DNA of 64,000 nucleotides from Metaphire vulgaris. Its lineage: Eukaryota > Annelida > Clitellata > Crassiclitellata > Megascolecidae. Positions 41,525-50,648 of the stretch are shown one piece after another (position 1 is the stretch's first letter; every line of letters begins with the position of its first letter). The stretch covers positions 5,819,075-5,883,074 of the forward strand of contig CM030853.1 in assembly GCA_018105865.1 (NCBI GenBank), read 5' to 3'. A model generated the notes under the pieces. It saw only the letters and a program-made list of their open reading frames with translations, did not search any database and had not been told where the DNA came from. The translations under genes and the position numbers were made by a program.

Positions 41525-42849
41525 CAATGTAACCGAGTATGCTCGGTTCTGGTGGTTTAAGGGTTAAAAATTCCAATGAATGGATCAAAATTGCTTGTGT
41601 TCCATTCCAATTTGAAAACGTGGAGTTTGTCGCCAGTGTTTGTTAAAAAATAATATGCTTTTCGTTACAAGTTGAAGTTGCAGAGAAGTTATAAGTTACA
41701 TTTTCCTCTGCTTGTCTGAACATAGCTTACCAGCTTTTCAGTCATAACTGTCTTTTGCTTTACATCACATGGTAAAAATATGATGTAATATCTGTTTTTA
41801 TGTATTGTTTTCTGCAGCCTGACGTGCCACAGTGGCAGTTTGGTTATGGCAACTCTGCTGATCATCTTCAAAATCACTCAGATGACCTTAGGCTTAAAGT
41901 ATGTATAATGACATTATTTGAGAAAAATTGCCAAACTCCTTGAGTGTGTATTGTTGAGAGTTGCGATCATGAGTTCAAAGAACTACTTTGCATAAGTGTT
42001 AGAATGCTGACGATATGAAGAGCTGTGACTTGTTATTGCTGATTTTTAACCTCAAGTATGCAGTTATTAACCCGTTAACTGGGCGCCCCGAGTAACGCTC
42101 GTCCATTTTACATTGAGTTACAAATAGTTGCCCAGTTAAGGGGTTAAACATGGATGTACTCAGTGTATACCGGTAATTATGTAGACTATATTATTGTGGT
42201 AGGTTTTGGCATTTTAAAATTTATAGCCAAATCTTGTTATAACGAATGCCATTACTTGACGGTTGTAGCTGGTGAGGCCATGAATTTTTGAATTTTCTAG
42301 GAGAAAAACAGAGATGGTTTTTGGTCACTAATTTGTGGGTGCAATATTTCCTGAGAATACAGAGCCTTACAAACACAATGCTTTTCAGACAAACACACTC
42401 TGATTAAAAGAAAAAAACAAGACAAATGAATATCCCATAATGAGATTTTAATATGCTTTCCCACAAAGTCATAACTGAGATGGGTGTTTCTAGTGTTCAT
42501 ACACCCAAGAATTATGCCTTGAAAATATATATTCAGGAGTATGACTGGTAAATTAAATGTTACTCATGATACCATCTAGGTATATGCTCCTGAAACTTTC
42601 TTTAGCAAGTAATGTGAATATAATGAAGTCTGTATGATTCTGCACCTCATTAGAAACCCTTAGATTGGTTGGTCACCTGCTTGCTTAATAATTAAGGTTG
42701 AGTAGCCCCCCCTCACCCCACAAAAAATTCAGTTGACTTAACAATCAAACGTTATTTTAAGTTAAATTTGTAGTGAGGGATATCCTAAGTTAATGAGGAT
42801 TATCAGATCTTAATTTAAGAAGTTTGTTCAAGCAGGTCATAATAATAAT

Positions 42850-42927
<78 letters not shown>

Positions 42928-43183
42928 TCTCAGGTTCTATGCAATACTGCATCACTGCCATTTTCACGATCTCTGGTATTCCTCAAGAGTTCATCAGGAG
43001 TAGTTATCATCATCATCATCATTAACCGTGGGCTCATCGCCCGTTGGTGTATAATGCCATCTCCACAGTTTTCTGCCATTCTTTCCTGTCCGTTGCTCTG
43101 TGACTAAGATCCTGTAAACTGCTTCCACACCATTCTTCAATATCATCACACCATTCCTTGTAGTTATAGCCAGGAATAATGAC

Positions 43184-43218
<35 letters not shown>

Positions 43219-44519
43219 GGAATTGATTTTGGTGGTCATGTACTACTAGGACACTTAACAGTTAATATTCTGGCATTGATTATGTGACAGCTGGGTACTA
43301 CGCCTGGGTATGGAAGCCAACTGACAGAAATTGAAGCCAGAATACGAATGGACTTGAATGCGAAGTTGGCAGCCATTAATCAGTACCTGCAGGAGCACGC
43401 CAATACCTGTGAGAAGATCGATATTATGCGGGAAAAGAGCAACAAGGCGATCAGAAGCGAATTCAGCACTCTGGAGAAGGAGCTTCTGGTTATTTTCGTG
43501 TTGATGTTGTAGCTTTCCCTCTTGTTTTCCTTCATTTTAAGCACAAAATTACTGTATCAAGCAGGGGAAATAGAGGAAGATTTTATGTAAAATTATTAGG
43601 CCTGGTAACGATTAAATTTTTTTTAATAGTTAACTAATCAAAAATTAACGATTAATTAATCTTTAATTTAGTTAAATGTGACATCGCATTCGGGCCACAA
43701 ATCGTAAACAAGACACTTTCCGCATTTATTATTGTTCCATCGGATCTAATTTGAAACCAAAATGGTCAGACAAACGGCCTGAAATGGCCTTATACTTATT
43801 TGATTTATCGCTAACCGCATCCATTTTTGTTTTTGTGTACAATTGTACAACTTCCGGTTCTGAAAAAATCAGTAAGTAAGATTAATAGTTTAACCAAAAA
43901 AAATTAAAAAATTAATCGTTAATTTTAAATTAATCGTTAATTTTCTTAGACGATTAATCGAATAATTAATCGTTAATTTCCGCAGCCCTAAAAATTATAG
44001 TAAAATTATATACAATACAATACAGGATTGCTTTATTAAATCAATCTTGGCAAGATGCAAGGTAAAAACATAATACATAATAATGCATAATGCATACCTT
44101 ATGTATCAAATACAAATAAAAAGTTATTGAAATTAAAATTATTTGTACGTTTACATTCTTAATATGCCCTTGTCGAATTATGTGCATGTGGCGTTTAGTG
44201 TTTGCATAGCCTCTGCTCTTTGTTTTGAGTTTGGCATTGCCCTGATTAGAAACATGAATAATTATCTTTCAAAGGAGGAATTGAATAAACTAAAGCAAGC
44301 GCAGTCAACTGCAACGTTGAAGAAAGAAATGAAGGAATTGGATCATGAGCCGCTGCAGCTAAAGGACCTGTACGAAAGCAATGCGCAACATGCTGGTCAA
44401 CTTCGGACCAATGTACACCTAAAATCTACTGCAACTAGTCCCATTATGTAAGACTTTCATAATTTGGCATCTGTTTTTAATTTATTTTATACAATTTATA
44501 GGCTATTTTCAATAATAAA

Positions 44520-44589
<70 letters not shown>

Positions 44590-47500
44590 TACCTTTATGG
44601 CACCAATTCTAATATTCAAAAGATATTGATCGATGGGGTTTCCAAATCAATCTGTGCAGAAGATTGGGTCATTCCAGGGATTAATCAGAGTGGGTAGCAG
44701 CAGTGAGACAAGACTTTTTTGGACTTGTTCAGGTGAATGCGATTTTTGTCCCCTTCTTAAACTGTTAAAAATATACCTGTAAGAATAAGACTGCCTTCTC
44801 TTCTTCAAGTGTACGATTTCCTACATAGTTGTTAAAGCAAATGCGGAGCTAGTGAGGGGTGAACAATTTGTCCAAGGTCGCTTTTCAGTGACTAGGGTCT
44901 GGTTCAAACCAACAACCCTCAGATTGCATGCAGTGGCGGCTCCACAAAGGGGTCCGGGGGCACCCGTGCCCTCTATTGAGTGCCTGGCCCCTCCAGTGGT
45001 CCCCCCTGTTGGGACCCTATACTTAATACTACATACCTAACAACAAGTGTTTGGCTCCCATGATTAGAAGTTGCCACCCCAACAGCCCCCCCACTTGCCA
45101 AATACTGGAGCCACCACTGATTGCATGGCAGAATCCTGCCACTGTTCCACTGCACCCCTCAAAGTATGATTAATTGAGAATGGTTTATCATTACAATATT
45201 ATCATTAAAGGAATTTTTCATGTTTAGTTAGGACATAGTGGAAGTTGATACATCTATGAGATCAATTTTGTCAAAAAATTATTCAAGTCATTTTATCTCT
45301 TTTTCTAATTAATAGTCTATGTTAGATTAACTGGGAAAATTTCATATTCAATTGACGATTTGTTTCAAAATTTGATATCCTTTATTTATTAGGATTAATC
45401 CTGAACTGAATACTGAACTGTTCTCCTCTTCATTAAACAGAGGACAGATTGACCTCATAAGACCATGGCCTCTTCATATGTCCCTATCAGGACTGCCATT
45501 TACTATCAAGGAGCAGCTGGACAGAAGCATTGCAAAGCATTTAGAAAAGGGTAAGAAATTTCATTTGGAGCGATTTTGCAATTTACTTGGTAGTTTTGAA
45601 TATTTTTTAATTATTTCCAGTAGCTCCTCATTCCTAGTTGCTTATTCTGAATTTGAAATAGCTATAGCCAAAAGGTGGGAATCAGTAAAGCAGGGTAATT
45701 TTATCAAAAGGGTCATTGTGGTAATATTAATTATGCCATTATTTTCTTTAATTTTTAGCCCCTTGTTAATTTATAATTAGATGTCATCAGTGCCAGCTTA
45801 AGCTTTTTTTGGGCCCATTTCACAAATAGATTAATAGGCCCCCAATTGTGACAGGTCCAACGCCAGAAAATTCGGGCCCTTGGGCAAAGAGCAATTAGGT
45901 TTAAAGGTTTTCACCCGTAGGCTCACGCCCGTAGGGTCCGGTGCTGATCCCCGTATTTAGTAGCCAGCAGCCCATAGGTGGCTTAGCCATACATCGGCGG
46001 ACGGTGAAGAATTGTTAAAATGTTGCCATTGCTACTCATTTTGATGTTACTACCGCCGCCTCTAGCGATTAAGGCTGAGTCGACCTTAGGGGCTCCTACG
46101 GGATTGAACCCATGTCGTCGGCGTGCCTGCCCAATGATATTACCACTCATCTATCTTCCCGCCCCCGCAAAGAGCAATTGCTTGCCCCTAAAGAATCTTG
46201 ATGAAGATTGAAAAAGCTTAACAAGCATAAAATGGCCGTCAGCAGTAGCGTCTTAGAGTTAGACTTACCCGTATGTTATAGCTGCCGACCTTTTTGCTTG
46301 TAAAGCTTTTACGACCTGCACAACCTGTAATCTGCCAGTATTGGCCATAGTAGAAATATAAAAAGGTAAAGTTCATTCGTAGGCTCTGTGCCTGTAGGTG
46401 TCGGTGCTGATCTCCGGTTTCATGACCATCAGCCGGCTAAGCCATTTATCAGCGGACGGTGGCCAGTCATTCCGCTGATCCTATGGTTACCTTCGCGATG
46501 TTGCCATTGCTACTCATTTTACCCAGGCCCGCCGAGAGAAATTCCGGGCCCATGTGCAGAATGGCCGGCGGGCGCCGAAACAATTTTAAAAAATTGCTGA
46601 TAACCATTTTTGCTTGTCATTGGTTTAACCCAAATTAACCGAGACGATGTCATGTTGCAGCTCTCGAAAACTAGTGATGACCTTTTTTTCTTGTCGCTCT
46701 TTTTCACACTCAGTAGCGTCATTTCACACTTTTCTTTGGGGCGAGATAATTTTTTGGTCAAATTTGGCCAAATGTTGTCAAATTATGGGCAAACTTTGGG
46801 CAATTATAGGCAAATTTTGGGCAATTTGGACCAATTTTGTCAAATTTGAAAACTTTTGACATTTTTTGGCAAGTTTTGAACAATTTTGGTGAATTTTTGC
46901 ACATTTCACATTTACAGTATTTATTTACTTAATACATTATTTCTTCATTTTCCTTGGGGGGTCGGCTTGCCCCTCCCCAAATGACGCCCCTGTTCACACT
47001 GTTCATTTGGATGCTTTTGATGTCATCAGGTCCGGGCTCCCCTTTAACTCACCGGACCCCCTTTCTTTAGTGTTATTATTGGTATTATTGTTAATTATTC
47101 ATATTCATCATCGGCCCGGGGCCCTCCAGATCGCCAGGCCCCTGTGCATTTCCCCTCTACCTCCCGCTCTCGGAGGCCCTGATTTTACCACCACGAAAAA
47201 GGCTGAGTCGACCTTTAGGGCTCCTACGGGACTCGAACCCGCAACCTCCTGCTCCATCATCCAACGTTGTTACCACTCTGCTAACTTCCCGCCCCCCCAG
47301 TGGTAGAAATATAGCAGACCCTAAATTGCTACATTTATCAATGGTTTACGAGTGGACCTGTTTCAATTGAAACATATTCAACGTGGTTAATCCGGCTCTT
47401 GATGTCACTGTTCATCAATGCATTTTGTAGTTGTCATCAACGAACAATGTTTTTGAAATCTTAAATGCAAAAGTCTCGAAATGCTGGACCGTTAGTTATT

Positions 47501-47673
47501 TTACGTTGCGTTGTCTTAGCAATCGGCTGTAACCATTTACTAATGTTTTTCTAGCACCGCAGATGAAAATTTTGAATCTTCCTCAAGACCATGGCTTCAC
47601 TGTTGCAGCTATGCTCGATCGATCTGCTCTTGATTACGGATCGGTTCTGAAGAGGAATTACCTGATTACATGA
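18501..47673 (+). CDS. ANKRD26/CCDC144-like coiled-coil protein, 28 coding exons
   Basis: Exons: 18501-18577, 18986-19107, 20086-20218, 21137-21217, 21698-21796, 23566-23650, 24418-24516, 24907-24996, 27533-27637, 28258-28380, 29242-29321, 29783-29867, 31346-31402, 31756-31875, 32077-32123, 32656-32779, 33871-34059, 34641-34823, 34963-35055, 35628-35678, 36422-36469, 37185-37240, 38292-38361, 41818-41898, 43291-43488, 44275-44447, 45441-45550, 47555-47673. Total 2898 nt, 965 aa, in frame throughout. An acidic Ser-rich start (about 1-66) precedes a heptad-rich coiled coil (about 67-680). Residues around 140-195 (EEHERRKNAEMM, KEQLTRNDEQ, IRTLQIQLQNA) resemble the CCDC144C region of ANKRD26/POTE proteins; residues about 767-832 (LNAKLAAINQYLQEH, IDIMREKSNKAIRSEF) resemble DUF3496. 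ANKRD26 relatives act at centriole distal appendages; that role here is inference. No ankyrin repeats were found; the 5' end may be incomplete because an acceptor-like TTGACTGTAG precedes the ATG. Exon 22 is uncertain. Confidence 0.88.
18770..18890 (-). mobile_element. LINE 3' end with ATT tail, minus orientation
   Basis: An ATT run (about 18771-18799) is followed by GATTTATATACCGATAGTGC and CCTAGTCAAGAGCACTTTAC, the reverse of the 3' end seen at 11840-11960. Confidence 0.5.
20348..20886. mobile_element. hAT-like element, perfect 8-bp duplication GTCATCAG
   Basis: 539 bp, beginning CAGTGTTGTAACTGTTG and ending CCAAAACTG, flanked by GTCATCAG at 20340-20347 and 20887-20894. The interior is dominated by ACTATTTAAATA-type palindromic units arranged symmetrically towards both ends. 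No transposase. In an intron of the coiled-coil gene. Confidence 0.85.
21262..21478 (-). mobile_element. tRNA-derived SINE, full-length-looking
   Basis: Reading the minus strand: head GGGCGGAAGATGGCAGAGTG contains an A-box-like TGGCAGAGTGG, then a B-box-like GGTTCAAGCCC, then CTAGTGGCTTTCACACAGGC, and a 3' end GCTATATAAATTTACAAG with an ACTT repeat tail (plus-strand AAGTAAGTAAGT). Pol III promoter boxes support a tRNA origin. A 3' end of the same family lies at 32903-32985. Confidence 0.8.
21866..22130. mobile_element. MITE related to 17760 element, inverted
   Basis: Starts CATCGGAACAAATTTTTAGC (complement of the 17760 element's right end) and ends GTATGGGCC (complement of its left end). It carries module copies GACAAGCCAAAAAGGTCAT (21936) and GACAAGCAAAAATGTCC (21974). 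A clean 8-bp duplication was not found. Confidence 0.7.
22289..23144. mobile_element. hAT non-autonomous element, perfect 8-bp duplication ATTTACAT
   Basis: 856 bp with ends TAGAGATGTGCGGGTA and TACCCACATCCCTA, flanked by ATTTACAT at 22281-22288 and 23145-23152. About 250 bases at the left and 170 at the right are built of CCCGTACC-type units. The central part has no intact transposase frame. Largest clean element in the window. Confidence 0.88.
23889..24045. mobile_element. hAT-like MITE, perfect 8-bp duplication CTTAAATG
   Basis: 157 bp with ends CAGTGACGTGCAGAG and CTCTGCACGTAATG, flanked by CTTAAATG at 23881-23888 and 24046-24053. The interior includes GCGCCCAGGGCC and GGTGCCCAGGGCCAC. 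Confidence 0.85.
24055..24300. repeat. Tandem minisatellite, about 32-bp unit
   Basis: At least six imperfect units containing GTGTAAATGTAACTCACTCC and ACAGTCCACAG. It lies directly beside the MITE at 23889, in an intron of the coiled-coil gene. Confidence 0.85.
25419..26217 (+). mobile_element. maT-like (DD37D) mariner deletion derivative
   Basis: A 799-bp element flanked by TA (25417-25418 and 26218-26219). The 40-bp terminal inverted repeats differ at two positions; they begin CACCGTGATCACGAAAATC on the left. The only coding content is the C-terminal half of a transposase: blocks VSVGVSALGRTAIHF, QQDGAPAHRARETV, WPPNSQDLNPVD and FKQLRRRLRACI. 37 residues separate the Asp of QDGAP from the Asp of NPVD, as in DD37D/maT transposases. 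It is dead: a TGA and frameshift after LLPDT, TAATAA after NPVD, and a TGA after IEDL, and the N-terminal DNA-binding half is absent. Confidence 0.9.
26565..26676 (+). mobile_element. LINE 3' end with AAT tail
   Basis: GTGCCCTTGACTTTTGGC, then GTGCTATAAAAATTGTCTGA, then an AAT run (26631-26676). Same order as 11840-11960 and 38470-38600. Confidence 0.55.
28414..28642. mobile_element. hAT-like MITE, perfect 8-bp duplication TTTAGACA
   Basis: 229-bp member of the CAGTGGCGGCTCC family: ends CAGTGGCGGCTCCGGG and GGAGCTGCCACTG, flanked by TTTAGACA at 28406-28413 and 28643-28650. It sits only 26 bases past the donor at 28381, so the donor flank survived the insertion. Confidence 0.9.
28785..28975. 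repeat. TCCTTGTCCTTATCC-type tandem repeat
   Basis: Imperfect units of about 20-27 bases containing GTCCTTGTCCTTATCCTCG and CTTGGGG. The strong strand bias (C and T) generates long spurious Ser/Leu frames. Confidence 0.75.
29872..30110. mobile_element. (ATTCT)n run with adjoining retroelement end
   Basis: A perfect ATTCT pentanucleotide run (about 29874-29956) starts 6 bases after the donor GTATAT at 29868. It is followed by ACAATTTATAGAGCGCCGTA and AAAGCGCTTTACAG, the same retroelement end seen at 33578 and 54588. Confidence 0.65.
29957..31345 (+). other. Intron of coiled-coil gene, nothing clear beyond repeats
   Basis: After the ATTCT run and the retroelement end this intron has no recognisable exon or complete element. 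It contains GGTCTTCTCGGTCAATTGG-type short local repeats around 30370-30470 that echo the 28785 array. Confidence 0.4.
32903..32985 (+). mobile_element. 3' end of tRNA-derived SINE
   Basis: AAGAATAAGCAGCTACCGGT through GCGCTATATAAATTTACAAG to an ACTT tail is the plus-strand counterpart of the 3' end of the SINE at 21262-21478. The tRNA-like head is absent (5' truncated). Confidence 0.7.
35068..35293. mobile_element. hAT-like MITE, perfect 8-bp duplication ACTGTTTG
   Basis: 226 bp with ends CAGGGCCAGATTAAG and CTTAATATGGCCCTG, flanked by ACTGTTTG at 35060-35067 and 35294-35301. It starts 12 bases past the exon donor at 35056. Contains CTGACAAGCAGGAAAAATTT, a variant of the shared module. Confidence 0.9.
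35857..36260 (+). mobile_element. RTE-like LINE 3' fragment
   Basis: An ATT run (35857-35888) is followed without spacer by an open frame (35889-36213) with RILGVTRLQKI, RKRLNWYGHVNRMD, GRGRPRKKW and RTSWKHFVSS blocks, the typical C-terminal end of RTE-like endonuclease/reverse transcriptase ORFs (RLxWxGHVxRM, GRPRxxW). After the stop comes GATGATGATGGTGATTATTATT, a simple tail described by short units. 5' truncated but locally intact, so fairly young. Confidence 0.8.
37269..37617. mobile_element. hAT (Charlie-like) MITE
   Basis: 349 bp with ends CAGGGGTTGGCAACCTACGG and AGGTTGCCGACCCCTG; CAGGGGTxGGCAACC ends are typical of hAT elements. Flanks GTTTATTT and GTGCATTG match at only 5 of 8. Module copy GGTAAGCTAAAAAGGTCATC at 37381. 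Confidence 0.78.
38460..38600 (+). mobile_element. LINE 3' end with AAT tail
   Basis: CGCCCTTGACTTTGG, ATCTAATAAATTGTC and an AAT-rich run (about 38536-38600), parallel to 11840-11960. In the intron between exons 23 and 24. Confidence 0.5.
38601..40040 (+). other. Intron, decayed repeats only
   Basis: No exon seen. It includes a small tandem block with CACCCAAGTATAA units at about 39010-39060 and a tail-less LINE 3' end at about 39390-39460 (AAAGCACTCTTGACTC, GCACTATATAAATTAG). Confidence 0.4.
40041..40582 (+). mobile_element. (GAC)n(GAT)n run plus RTE-like LINE 3' fragment
   Basis: A GAC to GAT trinucleotide run (40041-40137) is followed by a frameshifted remnant of the same kind of LINE end as at 63045: pieces KEEKTIIQTIKQRQKNW, DSLFRTILEEHMGG and KDGYKGLKTQAADRE. 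The long acidic run is not a protein. Confidence 0.65.
40763..40946. mobile_element. MITE with GTTTATTCTAG ends
   Basis: Inverted ends GTTTATTCTAG and CTAGAATAAAC with a G/C-run-rich interior. Flanks TGTGTGAT and TTTGTGAT match at 7 of 8. A second copy lies at 60150-60429. Confidence 0.7.
41102..41392 (+). mobile_element. tRNA-derived SINE, second family
   Basis: Head AGGGCAGGAAGTTAGCAGAG with A-box-like TTAGCAGAGTGG and B-box-like GGTTTGATACCCA; the body ends ACCTACCTTTACCTTTACC. Heads of the minus-strand copies at 45905-46166 and 46366-47294 are related (GGCGGGAAGTTAGCAGAGTG). Confidence 0.75.
41424..41567. mobile_element. TTAA-bounded hairpin element with (TA)n loop
   Basis: Ends TTAACCCTTAACC and GGTTTAAGGGTTAA, bounded by TTAA. 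Two internal stems: ACCGAG/CTCGGT and TACATTG/CAATGTA, the latter closing on a (TA) run of about 70 bases (41453-41522). Related to the copies at 4188, 6226, 11154 and 42067. Confidence 0.7.
42067..42147. mobile_element. TTAA-bounded miniature hairpin element, copy 3
   Basis: 81 bp, the same length as the copy at 6226. Ends TTAACCCGTTAACTGGGC and GCCCAGTTAAGGGGTTAA pair with one mismatch; the inner stem is CGAG/CTCG followed by TCCATTTTACATTGAGTTAC. Bounded by TTAA. Confidence 0.78.
42838..43218. repeat. Two AAT microsatellites flanking an unrecognised repeat
   Basis: AAT runs at 42838-42927 and 43182-43218 bracket about 250 bases with an ATC run near 43008 and CGTGGGCTCATCGCCCGTTG. The arrangement suggests a retroelement with simple-repeat ends on both sides; no coding frame was recognised. 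Confidence 0.6.
43597..43990. mobile_element. hAT-like element, perfect 8-bp duplication AAAATTAT
   Basis: 394 bp with ends TAGGCCTGGTAACGATTAA and GTTAATTTCCGCAGCCCTA, flanked by AAAATTAT at 43589-43596 and 43991-43998. The interior near both ends is built of TTAATCGTTAATT units. No transposase. Confidence 0.85.
44512..44720. repeat. AAT microsatellite plus dispersed repeat
   Basis: An AAT run (44512-44588) is followed by GTACCTTTATGGCACCAATT and bases matching the repeats at 7717 and 15246. It lies 65 bases past the exon 26 donor. Confidence 0.6.
44931..45119. mobile_element. hAT-like MITE, perfect 8-bp duplication ATTGCATG
   Basis: 189-bp member of the CAGTGGCGGCTCC family, inverted relative to 28414 inside. 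Ends CAGTGGCGGCTCC and GGAGCCACCACTG; flanks ATTGCATG at 44923-44930 and 45120-45127. Confidence 0.9.
45905..46166 (-). mobile_element. tRNA-derived SINE
   Basis: On the minus strand the head GGCGGGAAGATAGATGAGTG, a B-box-like GGGTTCAATCCCGT and GGTCGACTCAGCC precede a body with TGGCTTAGCC and CACCGGACCC. It is the uninterrupted reference for the split copy at 46366-47294. Confidence 0.75.
46286..46309 (-). repeat. Isolated copy of the shared module
   Basis: The minus strand reads TTTACAAGCAAAAAGGTCGG. No flanking inverted ends were found, so this may be the relic of a lost MITE. Confidence 0.45.
46366..47294 (-). mobile_element. SINE split by a nested hAT-like MITE
   Basis: 46366-46523 matches the body and 47182-47294 the tRNA-like head (ACTCTGCTAACTTCCCGCC complement) of the SINE at 45905-46166. 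The 658-bp insert is a MITE with its own duplication. Confidence 0.75.
46524..47181. mobile_element. hAT-like MITE, perfect 8-bp duplication ATTTTACC
   Basis: Ends CAGGCCCGCCGAGAG and CTCTCGGAGGCCCTG; flanks ATTTTACC at 46516-46523 and 47182-47189. Contains minus-strand module copies (GACAAGCAAAAATGG near 46610; CGACAAGAAAAAAAGGTCAT near 46676) and an internal run of TTTTGGGCAA-type units (46760-46880). A related short element lies at about 48816-49026. Confidence 0.8.
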
Positions 47674-48815
47674 TCTTGAGATGATCATTTTGAAATTTAT
47701 TTAGCACTATGATATTGAACTGTATTTATTTTACTGCTTTAGTTCTTGTTATATGTAATCACACTGTGATCATGCTCCTTTGCATTGGTAATTGAAAATT
47801 ATTTGTTTGTAAATTATTTCAGATTGGTTCATTTTTTAATTTGTACATTTTTGCTGCTAAGAAATGTGATGCACCATCCAAATTATTGTGATGAGGTACC
47901 CAGTTAGCATGGTACAAATAGCATTACCATTATTCAGAAATTATCTTTTCACTTTGATTCTAGTTGTGTCCCTAAAATCAGATAAGCTGCAACCGTTGAT
48001 GTTAGTAGCTTTGTTTTTCACTGCAGACCAAATACATCCTACAGACCAAATGTTGAAATAATACTTGAAAGTATTTTCTGTTATCAGTATTATGATCAAG
48101 TATTGGTTCTGTAAACAGAAACTAATTTCCACATGTCTTGAAGAAGGAAAACACCGGATCCACCATTTTCGTATGCTTTCGATCTCAGATCCAGTGGATG
48201 ATCAGGTCTGATCTGGATCCAATAGATTTTGTGGAATAATTGCATTACTTTGAGCAAAAATGCCATCATATCATGAAGAGTAGGGTTTCCTACTTTCCAA
48301 AGTAAATCAGCTGTCAGGCCATTAATAATTTTAATCAGACTTTGTCCAATAAATGCAAGCAGCGGACTTCAAACAAAATATGAAGTGAACTCACTTATTG
48401 CAGTGACAGAATGGAATGTTGTCATATCCAACAATTTTGATCCAGCGTTTCATTCTGGATACAACAGTGTTCATGAATTTGAACTTGGATCCGGTTCATC
48501 CCTGATCTGAGATCCGGTGCAGTCCTGCTAAGAGACTATGATACTAATATACTATTAGGTACTGTTCAATTCCAAGGCAGTATTTAATGCTGCTATATAT
48601 CATATATCCTCGGATATAAGTTCTGGGCTTAAAACAAATGATTTTATCCCCGGTTTGTATTGGAGACCTGGCTTTTATTCGAGACCCGGCTTCTATTAGA
48701 ACATTTTCAAATTGCCATATTTCCTGTGCTTGTGTTTTTATATAATCAATTAATGTTATGGGCCAATAAGCACAACATAGTATTTTATTTTAGCAGTTCC
48801 AAAACTTAAATCTTT

Positions 48816-49026
48816 TAGTCCGCCGAGAGGGGGGAGGGCAAATGCTCAGGGACCCGGCGATCCGTAGGGGACCCAGGTGGGTTAAAGTAAGGCAGATAGA
48901 GGCTCATCAAAGGCATTGCTTGCTGATGCCTACAAGCAAAAGAAGGTCATCACCAGTTTTTAAACTTTCTAGGGGACCCACGAATACTCTGACTAGGGCC
49001 CCAGAATTTCTCTCGGCGGCCCCCCG
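48816..49026. mobile_element. MITE related to 46524 element
   Basis: Ends GTCCGCCGAGAG and CTCTCGGCGGCC; module copy CTACAAGCAAAAGAAGGTCA at 48930. The interior GGGGACCCAC and AAACTTTCTAGGGG are C/G-rich. No clean target duplication. Confidence 0.6.
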
Positions 49027-50241
49027 GAGCCCGAGTGTGTAATCATTATATTACAGACTGAGGCATTGTATTAGGCTTGTATTGGGGATCCAACATATGT
49101 TCGAGGCCCAGCCTGTATTAGAGGATTTATGATAATTTCTGTGGTGAAGATACTTTCAGCTGTGTATCGCTAATCAGAATCTTGCATGTATATCCTGCAG
49201 TGCCCAGTTGACAAAAGTAATACTGTGATATTGTATGCTTTATGACATATGAGAGACTGGATGATAAATATCAGTTGAATCGAAATTTCTGCAACAACCA
49301 AGATAACACCTTATGAACCATTGAAGTGTTGGGAACGCAAGTTATATTAGAGAAAAAGATATCATCTGCTTATATGCATACACTTGGCGTATGTTTGCTT
49401 TTTGCCATGCAATGCAAAATTGTCTTCTAAACAAAATCTGACTAGATTTGGATGTTTTCATCTTAGTTTTTGGCAGATTCATCTCTATTTAGAAAAAGCA
49501 ATGGCATTATCATTTCAAATGTTGCAGTTTCAATGTATTTAAATAAAGAGTGTCGTAGGAACTTGAATCCAAGTCGACCTAGTTGTTTTTCATTGGTCCT
49601 CTGGTAAAAGCCAATGATTTTTCATTTGACGCGTCAAGTCTAGGAAATGAATCAAAACTTTAAACATGAAAATGCAATTGGGAGAGTGATTTGTAGCTTT
49701 AGAATTCTGTTTAGAATTCTGTGTTATGATTACCGTTGATGCATTTTCTTTGTTGCTCGTTGTGTGGCATCCCTCTGTGCCTTGTTTTGATTTTATCATG
49801 TTTATGGTACATTGTATTTATTTAGCCTATCCGTCTTTCTTGCTCGCTGCGGTGTTAATTCAAAGTCCTTCTAACAAGGATATTCAATTTTTAATTAGTA
49901 TTTGTGATCTATAAAAGTTTACTTGCTGTTTCTATTAGGTCTACTGTGCTGTAAATATTTTGCCACATATTGGTATAAACAACAAATATGTTACTCTTTG
50001 GATCTCTAAGGAACAATTTACTTTGTGTTTTCATCTTGTTTCTTATGACTTTTGATGCAGAGGATTTGAAAGCCATTGGTAGGCTATCAGTTCGGTCAAA
50101 GCACCTTATTTGACATTCTCTACATGAAGATGGCTAAATTTTTATTGTAGTCTTGAAACCCACATTTTCATAAACCCTGTGTAGTATCCATCGTTCTTAG
50201 TTGGGCGTAACTTCTGAAACCAGAGACATCTGAGTTTTCAC

Positions 50242-50366
50242 GGACTATTGACCACCGGACTTTTGACCACTGGACGATTGACCACAGCCGTGAGTATCAG
50301 GCTTAGCACACTGTCTTGCATGCATGCATGCACGCATACAAAAAAAGTAAACCAAATGCTATTGTC

Positions 50367-50407
<41 letters not shown>

Positions 50408-50571
50408 ATATATATATAAAAATTTATATAGCGACTCACTATTGTCCTTTTCATCATTCCCAGCATTTGGTTACTTTTTTTTGCATGCGTGCATGCATGA
50501 ATGCAGCAATCCAGTGGTCAAAAGTCCGCTGTGGTCAATCGTCCAGTGGTCAAAACTGTGGTCAATAGTCC
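50242..50571. mobile_element. Foldback element, 330 bp
   Basis: The left arm starts GGACTATTGACCACCGGACT and the right arm ends GTGGTCAATAGTCC; a GGACxxTTGACCAC motif is iterated three times per arm. A second nested pair of arms (TGCATGCACGCATAC, AGTAAACCAAATGCT versus AGCATTTGGTTACTTTT, GCATGCGTGCATGCA) closes on an AT-rich centre (50368-50432). Almost the whole element can fold into one hairpin. Confidence 0.8.
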
Positions 50572-50648
50572 TAGAACCGACCTATAGTTATTGTTACACA
50601 ATTACATACACAACCCTGGAACTACACATTTTTCTGCTTTGCCACCAC

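Noticed and set aside
46388..46600. Plus-strand frame of 70 codons
   Set aside because: It spans a SINE body and the start of a MITE; no domain and no splice support.
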